Shown one piece after another: positions 49,944-60,020 of a stretch of DNA of 64,000 nt (position 1 is the first letter of the stretch; each line of letters opens with the position of its first letter). The stretch lies in NCBI GenBank assembly GCA_029055345.1, contig JAIDDJ010000038.1, positions 1 through 64,000 on the forward strand. The letters are read 5' to 3'. Below the pieces are notes generated by a model. That model made no database searches, was not told where the DNA came from, and saw only the letters and a list, made by a program, of their open reading frames with translations. Made by a program: the position numbers and the translations under genes. This DNA is from Muribaculaceae bacterium (GTDB lineage Bacteria > Bacteroidota > Bacteroidia > Bacteroidales > Muribaculaceae).

Positions 49944-51506
49944 ATGGTTTCCCGAGATAGATATCCCATAGGTCAGCAGGACTTCAGAGATTTGCGTGAA
50001 GGAGGCGCTTATTATGTCGATAAGACTGAGTTCATCCATAAAATCGTGACTTCGCAAAGCAAGTTTTATTTCCTGGCTCGGCCTCGGCGGTTTGGAAAAA
50101 GTTTGTTTCTTTCTACATTGCGTTATTTCTTTGAGGGGCGCCGTGAACTATTCAAGGGCCTCTATATTCATTCTACTGATTGGAAGTGGGAAGAGTATCC
50201 GGTTCTTCGCCTTGACCTGAATACCGATCGTTATGCCGAAAACGGACAACTTTCTGTGGTTTTGGACAGGCTGTTAGATGATTGGGAAAGGAAATTCGGT
50301 ATAAGCAACACTTATTCCGACCCTTCACAGAGGTTAGGGAAGATTATTGAATCAGCTCACGAAAAGACAGGTCGTAAGGTTGTGATACTTGTTGATGAGT
50401 ATGACAAACCCCTTGTAGGTAACATGAATAAGGTTGAGAATTTTGAGCAATACCGGTCGCAATTAGCATCCCTCTATTCTAATTTTAAAAGTTCGGCTGA
50501 ACATATAAGGCTTGTATTCTTGACCGGAGTTAGCAGATTCAGCCGCCTTAGTGTCTTCTCCGACCTGAATAATATAAAAGATATTTCCTTCTCAAATGAT
50601 TTTGCAGATATATGTGGTATTACAGAAGATGAGCTCTTTTTTTATTTTAAGGAAGGTATAGAAGAGTTGGCGCAGGAGTATCGTGTGTCATACGAAACTA
50701 TATGTCGGCGCCTGAAGAAAAATTACGATGGTTACCGTTTCGCTAAAGATGGCAGTGATATATATAATCCATGGTCAATACTGAATGCATTGAGCGAATT
50801 AAGAATCGGAAATTATTGGAATGCTACGGGTTCTGCGTCAATTATTGCAGAAGTGCTTCGCGACAAGAATGTGGATATCGAAATGACCATTAATGGGCGT
50901 TGGAGTCTTGACAGTCTTGCAGGCCTCGATCTGATGAATGCTGATCCAACCGCCCTGCTGTATCAGACCGGTTATCTGACAATCGCTGACTATGATTACA
51001 GAAATGATACCGTAAGGCTGAAAGTCCCGAATGATGAAGTTAAGGAAGGCCTCTTTAAGAATCTCCTTAACTTTTATATCAATGTAAAAAGGGGGACTCC
51101 CTCCGGTATTGTCAGACAAATACTGGATAATATAAATGCGGGGATGCCAGAATTGATGATGAAGAATCTTGAAGCATATTTCGCCGGCATTCCCTATGAT
51201 CTTAAAATGGATAATGAGAACAATTTCCAAAACGCCATATACATCTTGTTGACCTTGATAGGGATTGATGTGAAAACGGAGGTTCATACCTCTGATGGGC
51301 GGATGGATATTCTGATTGAGACAACGGATTACATCTACATCATGGAGTTGAAATATGATGGTAGCCCCGATGAAGCGTTGCGTCAGATTGACAGGAAACA
51401 ATATGCATTGAAATTTAATGCCGATATAAGGAAACTCTTTAAGATAGGAGTAAATTTCTCCTCAGTTCCAAGACGAATCATTTCATGGAAAATCGAAGAG
51501 AGATAA
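49944..51506 (+). CDS. AAA-ATPase-like protein with C-terminal PD-(D/E)XK nuclease domain
   Basis: 520 aa; YPIGQQDFRDLREGGAYYVDKTEFI, RPRRFGKSLFLSTL, LVDEYDKPL; C-terminal GRMDILIETTDYIYIMELKYDG. Confidence 0.93.
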   Translation: MVSRDRYPIGQQDFRDLREGGAYYVDKTEFIHKIVTSQSKFYFLARPRRFGKSLFLSTLRYFFEGRRELFKGLYIHSTDWKWEEYPVLRLDLNTDRYAENGQLSVVLDRLLDDWERKFGISNTYSDPSQRLGKIIESAHEKTGRKVVILVDEYDKPLVGNMNKVENFEQYRSQLASLYSNFKSSAEHIRLVFLTGVSRFSRLSVFSDLNNIKDISFSNDFADICGITEDELFFYFKEGIEELAQEYRVSYETICRRLKKNYDGYRFAKDGSDIYNPWSILNALSELRIGNYWNATGSASIIAEVLRDKNVDIEMTINGRWSLDSLAGLDLMNADPTALLYQTGYLTIADYDYRNDTVRLKVPNDEVKEGLFKNLLNFYINVKRGTPSGIVRQILDNINAGMPELMMKNLEAYFAGIPYDLKMDNENNFQNAIYILLTLIGIDVKTEVHTSDGRMDILIETTDYIYIMELKYDGSPDEALRQIDRKQYALKFNADIRKLFKIGVNFSSVPRRIISWKIEER

Positions 51507-51555
51507 GGATTTGTTGATTCCATGTGTGATATCTGATTTTGGATGCAAAACATAC

Positions 51556-51590
51556 AAAAAAGCGGGCGTCTTAACAGGCGCTCGCTTTTA
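51556..51590. terminator. Bidirectional terminator between convergent genes
   Basis: aaaaagcgggcgtcttaacaggcgctcgctttta. Confidence 0.65.
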
Positions 51591-51605
51591 ATTCGGTTTT
51601 TTATA

Positions 51606-52691
51606 TTACTTCTTTACAGGGATCATTGGTATGGGAGTGGTGGAGTCTTCCCAGTCGACTACGTTGACTGTAAATTTGATCGGGTCTCCGAGTACAGAGT
51701 GGCCGGGATTAGGATCGTCCGGGTCTATGTTACCTCCTCCATGAGTGAAGTCAAGAGTATAGATGTATTTCTTGCCGGCCTCCCATGTGCCTGACAATGG
51801 GATTGAGGCCCATGCGTACTGACGTTTCTGTCCGTTTGAATCAAGCTGTGTATCTGATGGAAGCGGGTAGACAACTGCACCATCCACACTCTGAATCCTA
51901 ATAAGTACGCTAAGATAAGCTTCGCGGGCCACATTGTCCGGGTCATTTACCGGGCTCCATGGAATAAGCGTCTGAGGAATCAGCATCGCATTTCCTGAAG
52001 GCCCCATAATGGATACCGGAGTCGATCCAAGCTTAACCGGAGTGCAGGAAGATTCGAATACGGCTGTGTCATGCCAGTCATCAAGAGTCCATTTGTTAGT
52101 TCCGAAGTCGAACGTTGCTGTTGTCTGAGCCCGTCCTATACGCATTCCGGCTACTGTGTAGATATATTCAGTATTGTCCGTTTTCGCCCGGAGTTCTATC
52201 TGTGCCAACTGGTGATGGAATGTCAATGGAACTCCCGTGGCCTCATATTGTGATTTTTTACCTGTAATATTGGCGGTGATGAAATCCACCTGATCAGCTA
52301 TGTCTGTCGGAGATGTGTAGCTTACGAGCTGCTTCTGGGAATTTGTAAGGATAACATCCGCTCCAAGTTCATCTGCCGATGGCGAGTAAGCGTAAAACTC
52401 TACTTCTGTGTCATCTCCAGGCCAGTAATGGTCATGCTGAGATACGTAATAATTATCCGCGCCTTTGGCGAAGTCAACTTGACTGAACAAAGTTGTATCG
52501 CTCATCAAGGCTGTGGCGTAGAAATCCTGAAGATTTGCATTCGTGGTTTCTGTCGCTCTCGTGCCCATGGCCGGACGGAAACTTATGGCCTCATTGGCTC
52601 GGCTTGAGATGCTCCCGGCACCCTCTTCTTCATTTGAACAGGCGGTCAGCGCAAGGGCCGCAGCTGCCATCAGTATAAGTGTCTTTTTCAT
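51606..52691 (-). CDS. Fimbrillin family lipoprotein
   Basis: 361 aa; lipobox LTAC; ISFRPAMGTRATET, FYAYSP, LTFHHQLAQIELRAK. Confidence 0.88.
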   Translation of the reverse strand: MKKTLILMAAAALALTACSNEEEGAGSISSRANEAISFRPAMGTRATETTNANLQDFYATALMSDTTLFSQVDFAKGADNYYVSQHDHYWPGDDTEVEFYAYSPSADELGADVILTNSQKQLVSYTSPTDIADQVDFITANITGKKSQYEATGVPLTFHHQLAQIELRAKTDNTEYIYTVAGMRIGRAQTTATFDFGTNKWTLDDWHDTAVFESSCTPVKLGSTPVSIMGPSGNAMLIPQTLIPWSPVNDPDNVAREAYLSVLIRIQSVDGAVVYPLPSDTQLDSNGQKRQYAWASIPLSGTWEAGKKYIYTLDFTHGGGNIDPDDPNPGHSVLGDPIKFTVNVVDWEDSTTPIPMIPVKK

Positions 52692-52853
52692 AGTAATCTG
52701 CTTTTAGCTTTTGTGTTTTTCATTAATTGCTTCCCTTGCGGGATAGTTAGATAATTGTACTATTCTAACGCATGGAATATCAAAACGGTTTGTTTTGTAA
52801 TGTTAAAATTTTATTCGTTTTCATCCGAGCTTCTTTTGCACTTCCGTGAAAAG

Positions 52854-53819
52854 CTACATCTTCAGATTGATATTGACGGCAACCCATTCATCCACATCAG
52901 GAACGAAGCCGGGTCCCGTTGCAACCGGAGACGGAAAGTCGAGTCCGCGCACCACGATATGGACATGACGCGGGTCAGGCGCTTTAGTCACCTGGTCGGT
53001 CACGTCAAACGTAGCATAATGTTTGGTGCCATCTGTCAGCACGTAATATATCACGAGTTTATGGGCATTTTGGGTCACAGGGCTCTCACCGAATGTCAGG
53101 AATTCGCCATGGAGAGAATTTACGCCATCTTCAGCTTTCCTCAATTCGAATGGCAAAGTCACCTTTGTATCGGATGCATTTCGTTTCCCATAGACAAATC
53201 CCTCCGACATACCCGAAAGAGTTCCATCAATTGAACCGGAAGGCATATTGTCGATGTTCTTCACATCAAGCACGTCCACCGTGTAATGACACACGGCTTC
53301 CTGTGGATAAAAAGTGATGACGGTGCGTCCGGCTTTCGGATAGACCTCAATTTCATCCTGACGGTCGGCCCAAACCATTCCGGGCGTTTCAACGACCTTC
53401 TCATCTTCAGCTCCGTCAGCACGTGGGATAGCTCGTGTAGATATGCCATAGGCACTCAGGCTCTCAGCCTCATGCGTATAAATCTCGAAACTTTCTATGT
53501 CATCACGGTTACGGTATTGAGCCCAGTCGGTCTCATCGCTGTTCATTCCGAGGCCACCGTAAAGACCTGCCGGTATATGTGTCGGGCCACCATCGCGCCC
53601 GCTGAATATGTATCGAAGGGCTTCATCCAGCTGGTCGCTGTAGAGATAAGCGGCCATTGATGCCGGCGATGCGTCCGGCGCATATCTCCAGTCATATACA
53701 ATCTCTATTTCTGTCTGCTCTCCGAGCACGTCCAGATCCTTATGATTGCAAGAACTGACTCCCGCACTCAGGAGACCCGCAAGAACTATCATTCCGAATT
53801 TCGCTTTCAATCGCTTCAT
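52854..53819 (-). CDS. DUF5119 family lipoprotein
   Basis: Start MKRLKAKFGMIVLAG with lipobox VSSC; VYDWRYAPDASPASM; ATGA overlap with the upstream gene. Confidence 0.8.
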   Translation of the reverse strand: MKRLKAKFGMIVLAGLLSAGVSSCNHKDLDVLGEQTEIEIVYDWRYAPDASPASMAAYLYSDQLDEALRYIFSGRDGGPTHIPAGLYGGLGMNSDETDWAQYRNRDDIESFEIYTHEAESLSAYGISTRAIPRADGAEDEKVVETPGMVWADRQDEIEVYPKAGRTVITFYPQEAVCHYTVDVLDVKNIDNMPSGSIDGTLSGMSEGFVYGKRNASDTKVTLPFELRKAEDGVNSLHGEFLTFGESPVTQNAHKLVIYYVLTDGTKHYATFDVTDQVTKAPDPRHVHIVVRGLDFPSPVATGPGFVPDVDEWVAVNINLKM

Positions 53820-55153
53820 CTTGAGCCTCCTTTCTGATTTGTGTTGCCATGGCCTATCAGCCAAACGAGGGATATCTCAGCCTTCGTAGGCCCGAACCAT
53901 CTCACCTTGTGGATGGATTCCTCTATATAATGGCTTCCTTGCGGGTAATATTTTATATACTTCCCTCCGATATAACCTAATCCGATGGTGAAGTCAATAT
54001 TAAGGCGTTTCGCTACAGGCAGTGAATAGCCATATTCTATACCGGCGTTAGTGAGGAAACGGTCCCAGAGCCAGTGTCCCGGACGACCTCCCATGTAGCC
54101 ATCGCCTCCAAGTTCGAAGTCGTATGTGAACACACCTCCGTATATACCGATATGATGGCCTGTCAACGGTTTCTCATGGGCCGCTTTGCCGAACCACCAA
54201 CGAGCCGCGATATCACCTCCGTAATATCTCCACCATAGATGACTTGAATTCTTGTCCCACCATCCGTAAGCCCAGTTAGCGACCACTGATATATTTTTGC
54301 CCAGATAGAATTCGGCCCCGATTGAAGGGATTAGAGCTGCATCAAAAAGCATATTGGTTTTCAATGCCATATAAAATGGCTTTCGCGCAGCCTTATCTTG
54401 TTCGAAATATGGCATCATGGTTATCAGTCGCCGCGATATCATATTTTCTGCCTCAAGCAGCGGTAGGGCAGGGCTGATTCCGGAAAGATGCGGCCATGCA
54501 GGTTCAGCGATAAGCACACGTGTGGCCCGCAAGGTAGGGAAATATGTGGAATATAGATATCCGAATGCCCGGCCTCCTCCTATCTTCTTCAGTGACTTCA
54601 TTCCGTCATGTTGCTCACTATCTCCATCTGTCGGTCTATTACCGGGAGTCCCCGATTTCTCGGCAAGGCTCTCAAGAAGGATTATGACGGCTTCCCGGTC
54701 AGGAACATTTTCGTCTGCTTCCACATATCTCTTCAGACCTTGCCAGTCTCTTCCCAAAAAAGCAAAAGATATGGCTGAATCGGGGAAATTGATTCGATTT
54801 GAAAGATAATTGGAAATCGCGTTTGCCCTGCGTTGCGAGAGTTTGTAATTATAAGTTATGCCTCCTTCCGGAGAGGCAGCTCCCGTTATTTGAATCTTAG
54901 GTTCTGAGCCTGTTTCAATAAGTTTTGTCAGAGTATTGGTAAGGCTGTCGAGAATCTCACGGTTATTTTTGAAATTAGGTTCTACTTCCGAACGCGCGCA
55001 CCTGAAATGGACACTCATTTCCAATGTGTCGCGCATATCCGGAACGCAAGCTTTCTCTGCATGAACTTGCAGATATGAAAGCGTAGCCAATAAAATAGCA
55101 GTTGGATAGATTAAGAATTTCATATCAGACCTTTTACGGTGCCATATAGTCAT
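53816..55153 (-). CDS. DUF3575 protein with OmpA-like N-terminal region
   Basis: 445 aa; ITGAASPEGGITYNYKLSQRRANAISNYL; ALKTNMLFDAALIPSIGAEFYLGKNISV. Confidence 0.85.
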   Translation of the reverse strand: MTIWHRKRSDMKFLIYPTAILLATLSYLQVHAEKACVPDMRDTLEMSVHFRCARSEVEPNFKNNREILDSLTNTLTKLIETGSEPKIQITGAASPEGGITYNYKLSQRRANAISNYLSNRINFPDSAISFAFLGRDWQGLKRYVEADENVPDREAVIILLESLAEKSGTPGNRPTDGDSEQHDGMKSLKKIGGGRAFGYLYSTYFPTLRATRVLIAEPAWPHLSGISPALPLLEAENMISRRLITMMPYFEQDKAARKPFYMALKTNMLFDAALIPSIGAEFYLGKNISVVANWAYGWWDKNSSHLWWRYYGGDIAARWWFGKAAHEKPLTGHHIGIYGGVFTYDFELGGDGYMGGRPGHWLWDRFLTNAGIEYGYSLPVAKRLNIDFTIGLGYIGGKYIKYYPQGSHYIEESIHKVRWFGPTKAEISLVWLIGHGNTNQKGGSR

Positions 55154-55372
55154 GCCGCGGACTTGAATATCCCGACAAACTCTGTGGAATCGGTGTTTTT
55201 CATATTATTGGAAAGCCTATGGACTCTTCCCAATTATACTTATATAACTATTTCACCATATCAGAAGTTCGCATAAAAGACCCTAAAAGTCGACGCGATG
55301 CCAAATACTGTATGTCTGACGTTCAGTGTTACATCCAAATCCGACCTGTAGACCAAAATTTCGGATGGAGCC

Positions 55373-56587
55373 TTAAGAAAGCATTGGGATCACCCTCCTG
55401 AGCGCAGCGATGAACGCATCTGCTTCCTCTATTGTGTTGTAAACGGCGAATGAAGCCCGAACCGTCCCGGGCACTCCGAGCCTTTCCATCAATGGCTGGG
55501 CGCAATGATGCCCGGTCCTTACAGCTATGCCGAGCCGGTCAAGAAGAAGACCGAGATCATAGTTATGAATCTCTCCTACATTGAATGATATTACTGCCGA
55601 TTTATCGGGCGCTTCCCCGTATATTTTAAGACCCTCGAACTCACCGAGTCTTTCAGTAGTATATTTCAAAAGTTCATGCTCGTGGGCAGCGATGTTTTCC
55701 ATACCCGTCTCATCAATAAAATCGAGAGCTTTGGAGAAAGCGGCGATATCAATGAAGTCTGGTGTCCCGGCCTCGAATTTAAACGGCAGGTCAGCATAAG
55801 TTGTATGCTCGAAAGTGACATGCTTTATCATCTCTCCTCCGCCCTGATAAGGGGGCATATTTTCAAGTAGCGACTTTCTTCCATATAGAATCCCTACTCC
55901 GGTCGGACCATACATTTTATGTGATGAAAAAGTGTAGAAATCACAATCCAGATCCTGAACGTCAATATTCATGTGAGGAGATGCCTGAGCACCGTCCACG
56001 AGACAAGGCACGCCGTGGGAGTGGGCAATTCTGACCATCTCTTTGACCGGATTGACTGTGCCGAGCACATTGCTCACATGGCAGAAGGCTGCCATAACGG
56101 TCCGCTCCGTGAACAAATTTTTATACTCTTCAAGATCAAGCTCTCCCAAGTCGTTGATGTTGACTACCTTGATTTTTATGTCGGCGTGTGTGCGCAGAAG
56201 CTGCCAAGGCACGATATTGGCATGATGCTCCATCACCGTCAGTATTATTTCATCCCCGTCGCGAAAACGACTTCCGTATGACGACGCCACAAGGTTGATG
56301 GCCTCGGTAGTGCCACGGGTAAATATCACTTCCTCGAAACTCGATGCGTTGATATATCCCTGCACTCTCCTGCGAGTCGTCTCCTGAAGTTCGGTAGCAT
56401 CCTGCGAAAGCCTGTGAACGCCCCGGTGGACGTTCGCTTTCGTATGAGTATAGAGGCGGCTGATTTCATCCACCACGCGGTTAGGCGTCTCGGAAGTGGC
56501 AGTATTGTCAAGATATACAAGGGGGCGGCCGTTAACTTCTCTTTCGAGTATAGGGAATTCTTTTCTTATGGCATCTATATCAAGCAT
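55373..56587 (-). CDS. sufS: Cysteine desulfurase
   Basis: 404 aa; VYLDNTATSETP, TFSSHKMYGPTGVGILYG, RTGHHCAQPLM. Confidence 0.95.
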   Translation of the reverse strand: MLDIDAIRKEFPILEREVNGRPLVYLDNTATSETPNRVVDEISRLYTHTKANVHRGVHRLSQDATELQETTRRRVQGYINASSFEEVIFTRGTTEAINLVASSYGSRFRDGDEIILTVMEHHANIVPWQLLRTHADIKIKVVNINDLGELDLEEYKNLFTERTVMAAFCHVSNVLGTVNPVKEMVRIAHSHGVPCLVDGAQASPHMNIDVQDLDCDFYTFSSHKMYGPTGVGILYGRKSLLENMPPYQGGGEMIKHVTFEHTTYADLPFKFEAGTPDFIDIAAFSKALDFIDETGMENIAAHEHELLKYTTERLGEFEGLKIYGEAPDKSAVISFNVGEIHNYDLGLLLDRLGIAVRTGHHCAQPLMERLGVPGTVRASFAVYNTIEEADAFIAALRRVIPMLS

Positions 56588-56647
56588 ACATTATCGCGTT
56601 TTTGACCGGTTCTATATAGCAATGCTAAAGCCAAGAAGAATTGACCT

Positions 56648-58027
56648 TTAGAGTTCTCCGGTTTTCAATTTCCCGTTTTTCTTAATTTCGCAACGCCGGC
56701 AGTTCCCGCAGGCCGACTCAAGACCGGCGAAACGTCTTTCTGTAAGGATATGGAGTCTGTCTCTCAGAGGGCCGACATCAATGGCCTCTATCACGTCTGC
56801 CATAAATGCTTGACGCAGTAGCAACTTGGCTGTAGATTCCGGGAGACCTCTCGTACGCATGTAGAATACTTGCATAGGGTCAAGCTGACCGATAGCGCAT
56901 CCGTGAGAGCATTTCACATCATCATTATAGATTTCAAGCTGAGGCTTGCTGCTCATTTTAGCTCCCCCCGCGCCTACAAGGTTTCGGTTGGCCTGATATG
57001 CCTCCGTCTTTACGGCTCCTTCTGCCACGTGGATACGGCCTGTGAAATCTCCGTTTGCCTCATCATCTACACTGAATTTGAACAGCTCGTCACTCCGGCA
57101 GCCGGGCACCAGATGGTTGATATGAGAATAGGTGGAAATGATTCTGTCCTTGTCTTCTATCCCCATTCCATAAAGCCGTAGCGAAGCTCCCTCTCCGCCA
57201 AAGCGGGTGTAGTATTCATTGCGAGTGATGCCATTAAATAGGGTGATTCCGTCAATCGTTACATTTGAGTTCTCTCCCTGATGAAGGTATAAGGCCGACA
57301 GGCGTCGTGTGGAACTGCTTGACTCCTCGATATTATAATAATCGAATCGCGCTCGGGCACCTACGATTATTTCCACTGTCTCAAGCGCGAGCATCTCGAC
57401 ATCATCATTCTGACTATGGTCACATACAAGCAAACGCGCCTCCGCATCCTCATCGACAATTATCAGAATACGCCTTATAGCCATCAGAGGTCGGAGGGCC
57501 GACATGATGTTGACAAGTTGCAGTGGCTGCTCAAGCCGAGTCCCCTTACGTACGTGAAGAAACAATCCGTCTTGTGCAAACAAAGTGTTGAGCGCGACTA
57601 TCGGATTTTTTAGATCGGCCACCTTGCCGTAATGCCGGCTGATCTCCTCGGGGTTGAATCGGGCGAACTCAGCAAGGCTGCCCACGTCAACGCCATCCGG
57701 CAACTTATCATATGCATCTTCAGCGGATTTGAATGTATCGTTGACCATCATCAGCACGGAATGCCGGGATACGGGCAAATCGCAGTTGAACGTCAGGTCC
57801 ATATTTACATCCGGATCGATCCTCTGAAGATTGAGGCCGTAATCCGGAGTTAACATCGATGTCATATCGATGTTGCTGTAATTTTCTTCGCCTCGCCGCG
57901 GGAGTCGCAAGCCTTCAAGTTTCTTGAAAGCTTCTGTCCGCAAACTGTTCAGAGCCTCGCTGCTATGACTCTCGACAAGATCCTTGTGCGCTTTATATAG
58001 CTCTGTGTATTGTTCTAATACAGACAT
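56648..58027 (-). CDS. sufD: Fe-S cluster assembly protein SufD
   Basis: 459 aa; SSKPQLEIYNDDVKCSHGCAIGQLD. Confidence 0.95.
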   Translation of the reverse strand: MSVLEQYTELYKAHKDLVESHSSEALNSLRTEAFKKLEGLRLPRRGEENYSNIDMTSMLTPDYGLNLQRIDPDVNMDLTFNCDLPVSRHSVLMMVNDTFKSAEDAYDKLPDGVDVGSLAEFARFNPEEISRHYGKVADLKNPIVALNTLFAQDGLFLHVRKGTRLEQPLQLVNIMSALRPLMAIRRILIIVDEDAEARLLVCDHSQNDDVEMLALETVEIIVGARARFDYYNIEESSSSTRRLSALYLHQGENSNVTIDGITLFNGITRNEYYTRFGGEGASLRLYGMGIEDKDRIISTYSHINHLVPGCRSDELFKFSVDDEANGDFTGRIHVAEGAVKTEAYQANRNLVGAGGAKMSSKPQLEIYNDDVKCSHGCAIGQLDPMQVFYMRTRGLPESTAKLLLRQAFMADVIEAIDVGPLRDRLHILTERRFAGLESACGNCRRCEIKKNGKLKTGEL

Positions 58028-58040
58028 AATTTATTCAGGA

Positions 58041-58805
58041 TTATTTCGACTCTTGACTGTCTACCTCTTCCTTTATCCAGTCATATCCTCGCTCTTCAAG
58101 TTCGAGAGCCAGTTCCGGACCTCCTGTTCTCACGATTCTTCCTTTATAAAGAATATGGACAAAGTCGGGTTTTATATAGTCGAGAAGACGCTGATAATGA
58201 GTGATGACTATCGTTGCGTTCCGGTCAGTCTTGAGTTTGTTGACACCTCCGGCTACTATACGCAGGGCATCAATATCCAGCCCGGAATCCGTTTCGTCAA
58301 GTATTGATAGTTTCGGCTCAAGAACAGCCATCTGGAATATTTCATTACGCTTTTTCTCTCCGCCTGAGAAACCCTCGTTGACCGAGCGAGAAGCCAATTT
58401 ATTATCAAGGTCTACTACTGCCCGTTTCTCGCGCATCAGCTTGAGAAACTCTGTGGCGCTCATTGGAGGTTCATGAAAATATTCCCGTTTGGCATTCACT
58501 GCGGCACGCATGAAATTCACCATCGAAACTCCGGGTATCTCAACCGGATACTGGAAGCCCAGGAACAAGCCCTCATGACTCCTGATCTCCGGCTCCATTG
58601 CCAGCAAGTCTTTTCCCATAAATTCCACGCTTCCCGAAGTTGGAGTATAGGCGGGATTCCCTGCAAGAACCATCGACAAGGTTGACTTCCCGGATCCGTT
58701 AGGACCCATAATGGCATGTACTTCTCCTTCTTTTACCTCCAGATTGACCCCCTTGAGGATCTCACGCCCTTCTATTCCGGCATGTAAATCTTTTATCTTT
58801 AGCAT
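58041..58805 (-). CDS. sufC: Fe-S cluster assembly ATPase SufC
   Basis: 254 aa; [42 protein letters not shown]. Confidence 0.97.
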   Translation of the reverse strand: MLKIKDLHAGIEGREILKGVNLEVKEGEVHAIMGPNGSGKSTLSMVLAGNPAYTPTSGSVEFMGKDLLAMEPEIRSHEGLFLGFQYPVEIPGVSMVNFMRAAVNAKREYFHEPPMSATEFLKLMREKRAVVDLDNKLASRSVNEGFSGGEKKRNEIFQMAVLEPKLSILDETDSGLDIDALRIVAGGVNKLKTDRNATIVITHYQRLLDYIKPDFVHILYKGRIVRTGGPELALELEERGYDWIKEEVDSQESK

Positions 58806-58888
58806 TGTTTATGTCTTTTCACGGTTGGTCCTCCCCAATAATACCCCTTATAATAACAAAACACGCGCGAAGCGTGTTTTATTTTTCC

Positions 58889-59431
58889 TTACGAAATTTT
58901 TTTGGCCTCTTCAAGTTGCATCCGGTGAGACAGGTCGACTATATCCTCGCCTCCAAGCAGGGCCGGTCCTAAAAGCATTACTTCCTGCACCACATTCCCA
59001 TCGTCTGAACGGGCGCAACGCCTCAGTTCGCTCTCCGATGAGGAGCCGCATATAAAATTAAGTATAATCGATAGGAACAACAGATATTTAAAAAGGCCGA
59101 AAAGAGCGCCGGCAAGATTATCCAATATTGTCGAATCGCTTGATGTAAAGACTTTACCTAAGAACCCGGTGACTGTCCGGAATATCATGTAGATAGAAAA
59201 GAAAACTATACCGGTTGCAAGATTATCGTAGAGATATTTTTGTTCCACTTGGCCGTGGACTGATGGGAAGGCTCCATATAACACATCGTTGAGACCCGGT
59301 GCGAGCAATCGAGCGCATATGATTCCGAAGGCGAGGCCGATCACCGATGGTGTCTGGCGTCCGAACCCTTTTCTAAAGCCCCATATAGTGGAGAATGCGG
59401 CCACGCTGACCACGGCAAGATGATAGAACAT
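58889..59431 (-). CDS. CvpA family membrane protein
   Basis: 180 aa; multi-TM with CvpA pattern (GFRKGF..., LDNLAGALFGLFKYLLF). Confidence 0.85.
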   Translation of the reverse strand: MFYHLAVVSVAAFSTIWGFRKGFGRQTPSVIGLAFGIICARLLAPGLNDVLYGAFPSVHGQVEQKYLYDNLATGIVFFSIYMIFRTVTGFLGKVFTSSDSTILDNLAGALFGLFKYLLFLSIILNFICGSSSESELRRCARSDDGNVVQEVMLLGPALLGGEDIVDLSHRMQLEEAKKIS

Positions 59432-59451
59432 GGGTGCTTCTCCTGTTTTAA

Positions 59452-59931
59452 TTAATGACGGTTGTCCACAAGAACTATTGCTAACGCACTTATCCCTTCT
59501 TCCCGTCCTTCGAATCCAAGACGCTCTGTAGTGGTTGCCTTAACTGAGACAGCATCTGAATCAACATTCATGATTGTTGCAAGAGTTTGACGCATATCAT
59601 CAATATGTGGGGCGAGTTTCGGCTTCTGCGCCATGATGGTCAGGTCTGCGTTGACCACGTGGTAGCCCTTATCCGTTATGAGACCAATGGTTGCGGCCAG
59701 AAGCTTTTTCGAATCTATTCCCTTGAATCGTTCATCAGTGTCCGGAAAGTGCTTCCCGATGTCACCTAATGCGAGGGCTCCGAGCAGAGCGTCGCATAGC
59801 GCATGTATTGCCACATCGGCATCGCTGTGGCCGTCGAGTCCTTTGCTATGCTCGATTTTTATTCCGCCGAGCCAAAGTTCTCTTCCTTCTGCCAGCCGAT
59901 GAACATCGTAACCTTGACCTATCCGCATCAT
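59452..59931 (-). CDS. ispF: 2-C-methyl-D-erythritol 2,4-cyclodiphosphate synthase
   Basis: 159 aa; RIGQGYDVHRL, GHSDADVAIHALCDALLGALALGDIGKHFPD. Confidence 0.97.
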   Translation of the reverse strand: MMRIGQGYDVHRLAEGRELWLGGIKIEHSKGLDGHSDADVAIHALCDALLGALALGDIGKHFPDTDERFKGIDSKKLLAATIGLITDKGYHVVNADLTIMAQKPKLAPHIDDMRQTLATIMNVDSDAVSVKATTTERLGFEGREEGISALAIVLVDNRH

Positions 59932-60020
59932 GTTAGATATTTATTTTTCCTTCGTAATATGGTTGATTCCAATCCAATAATATCCGAGTATGTATGCTTA
60001 ATCCCGAATGTCGGAATAAT

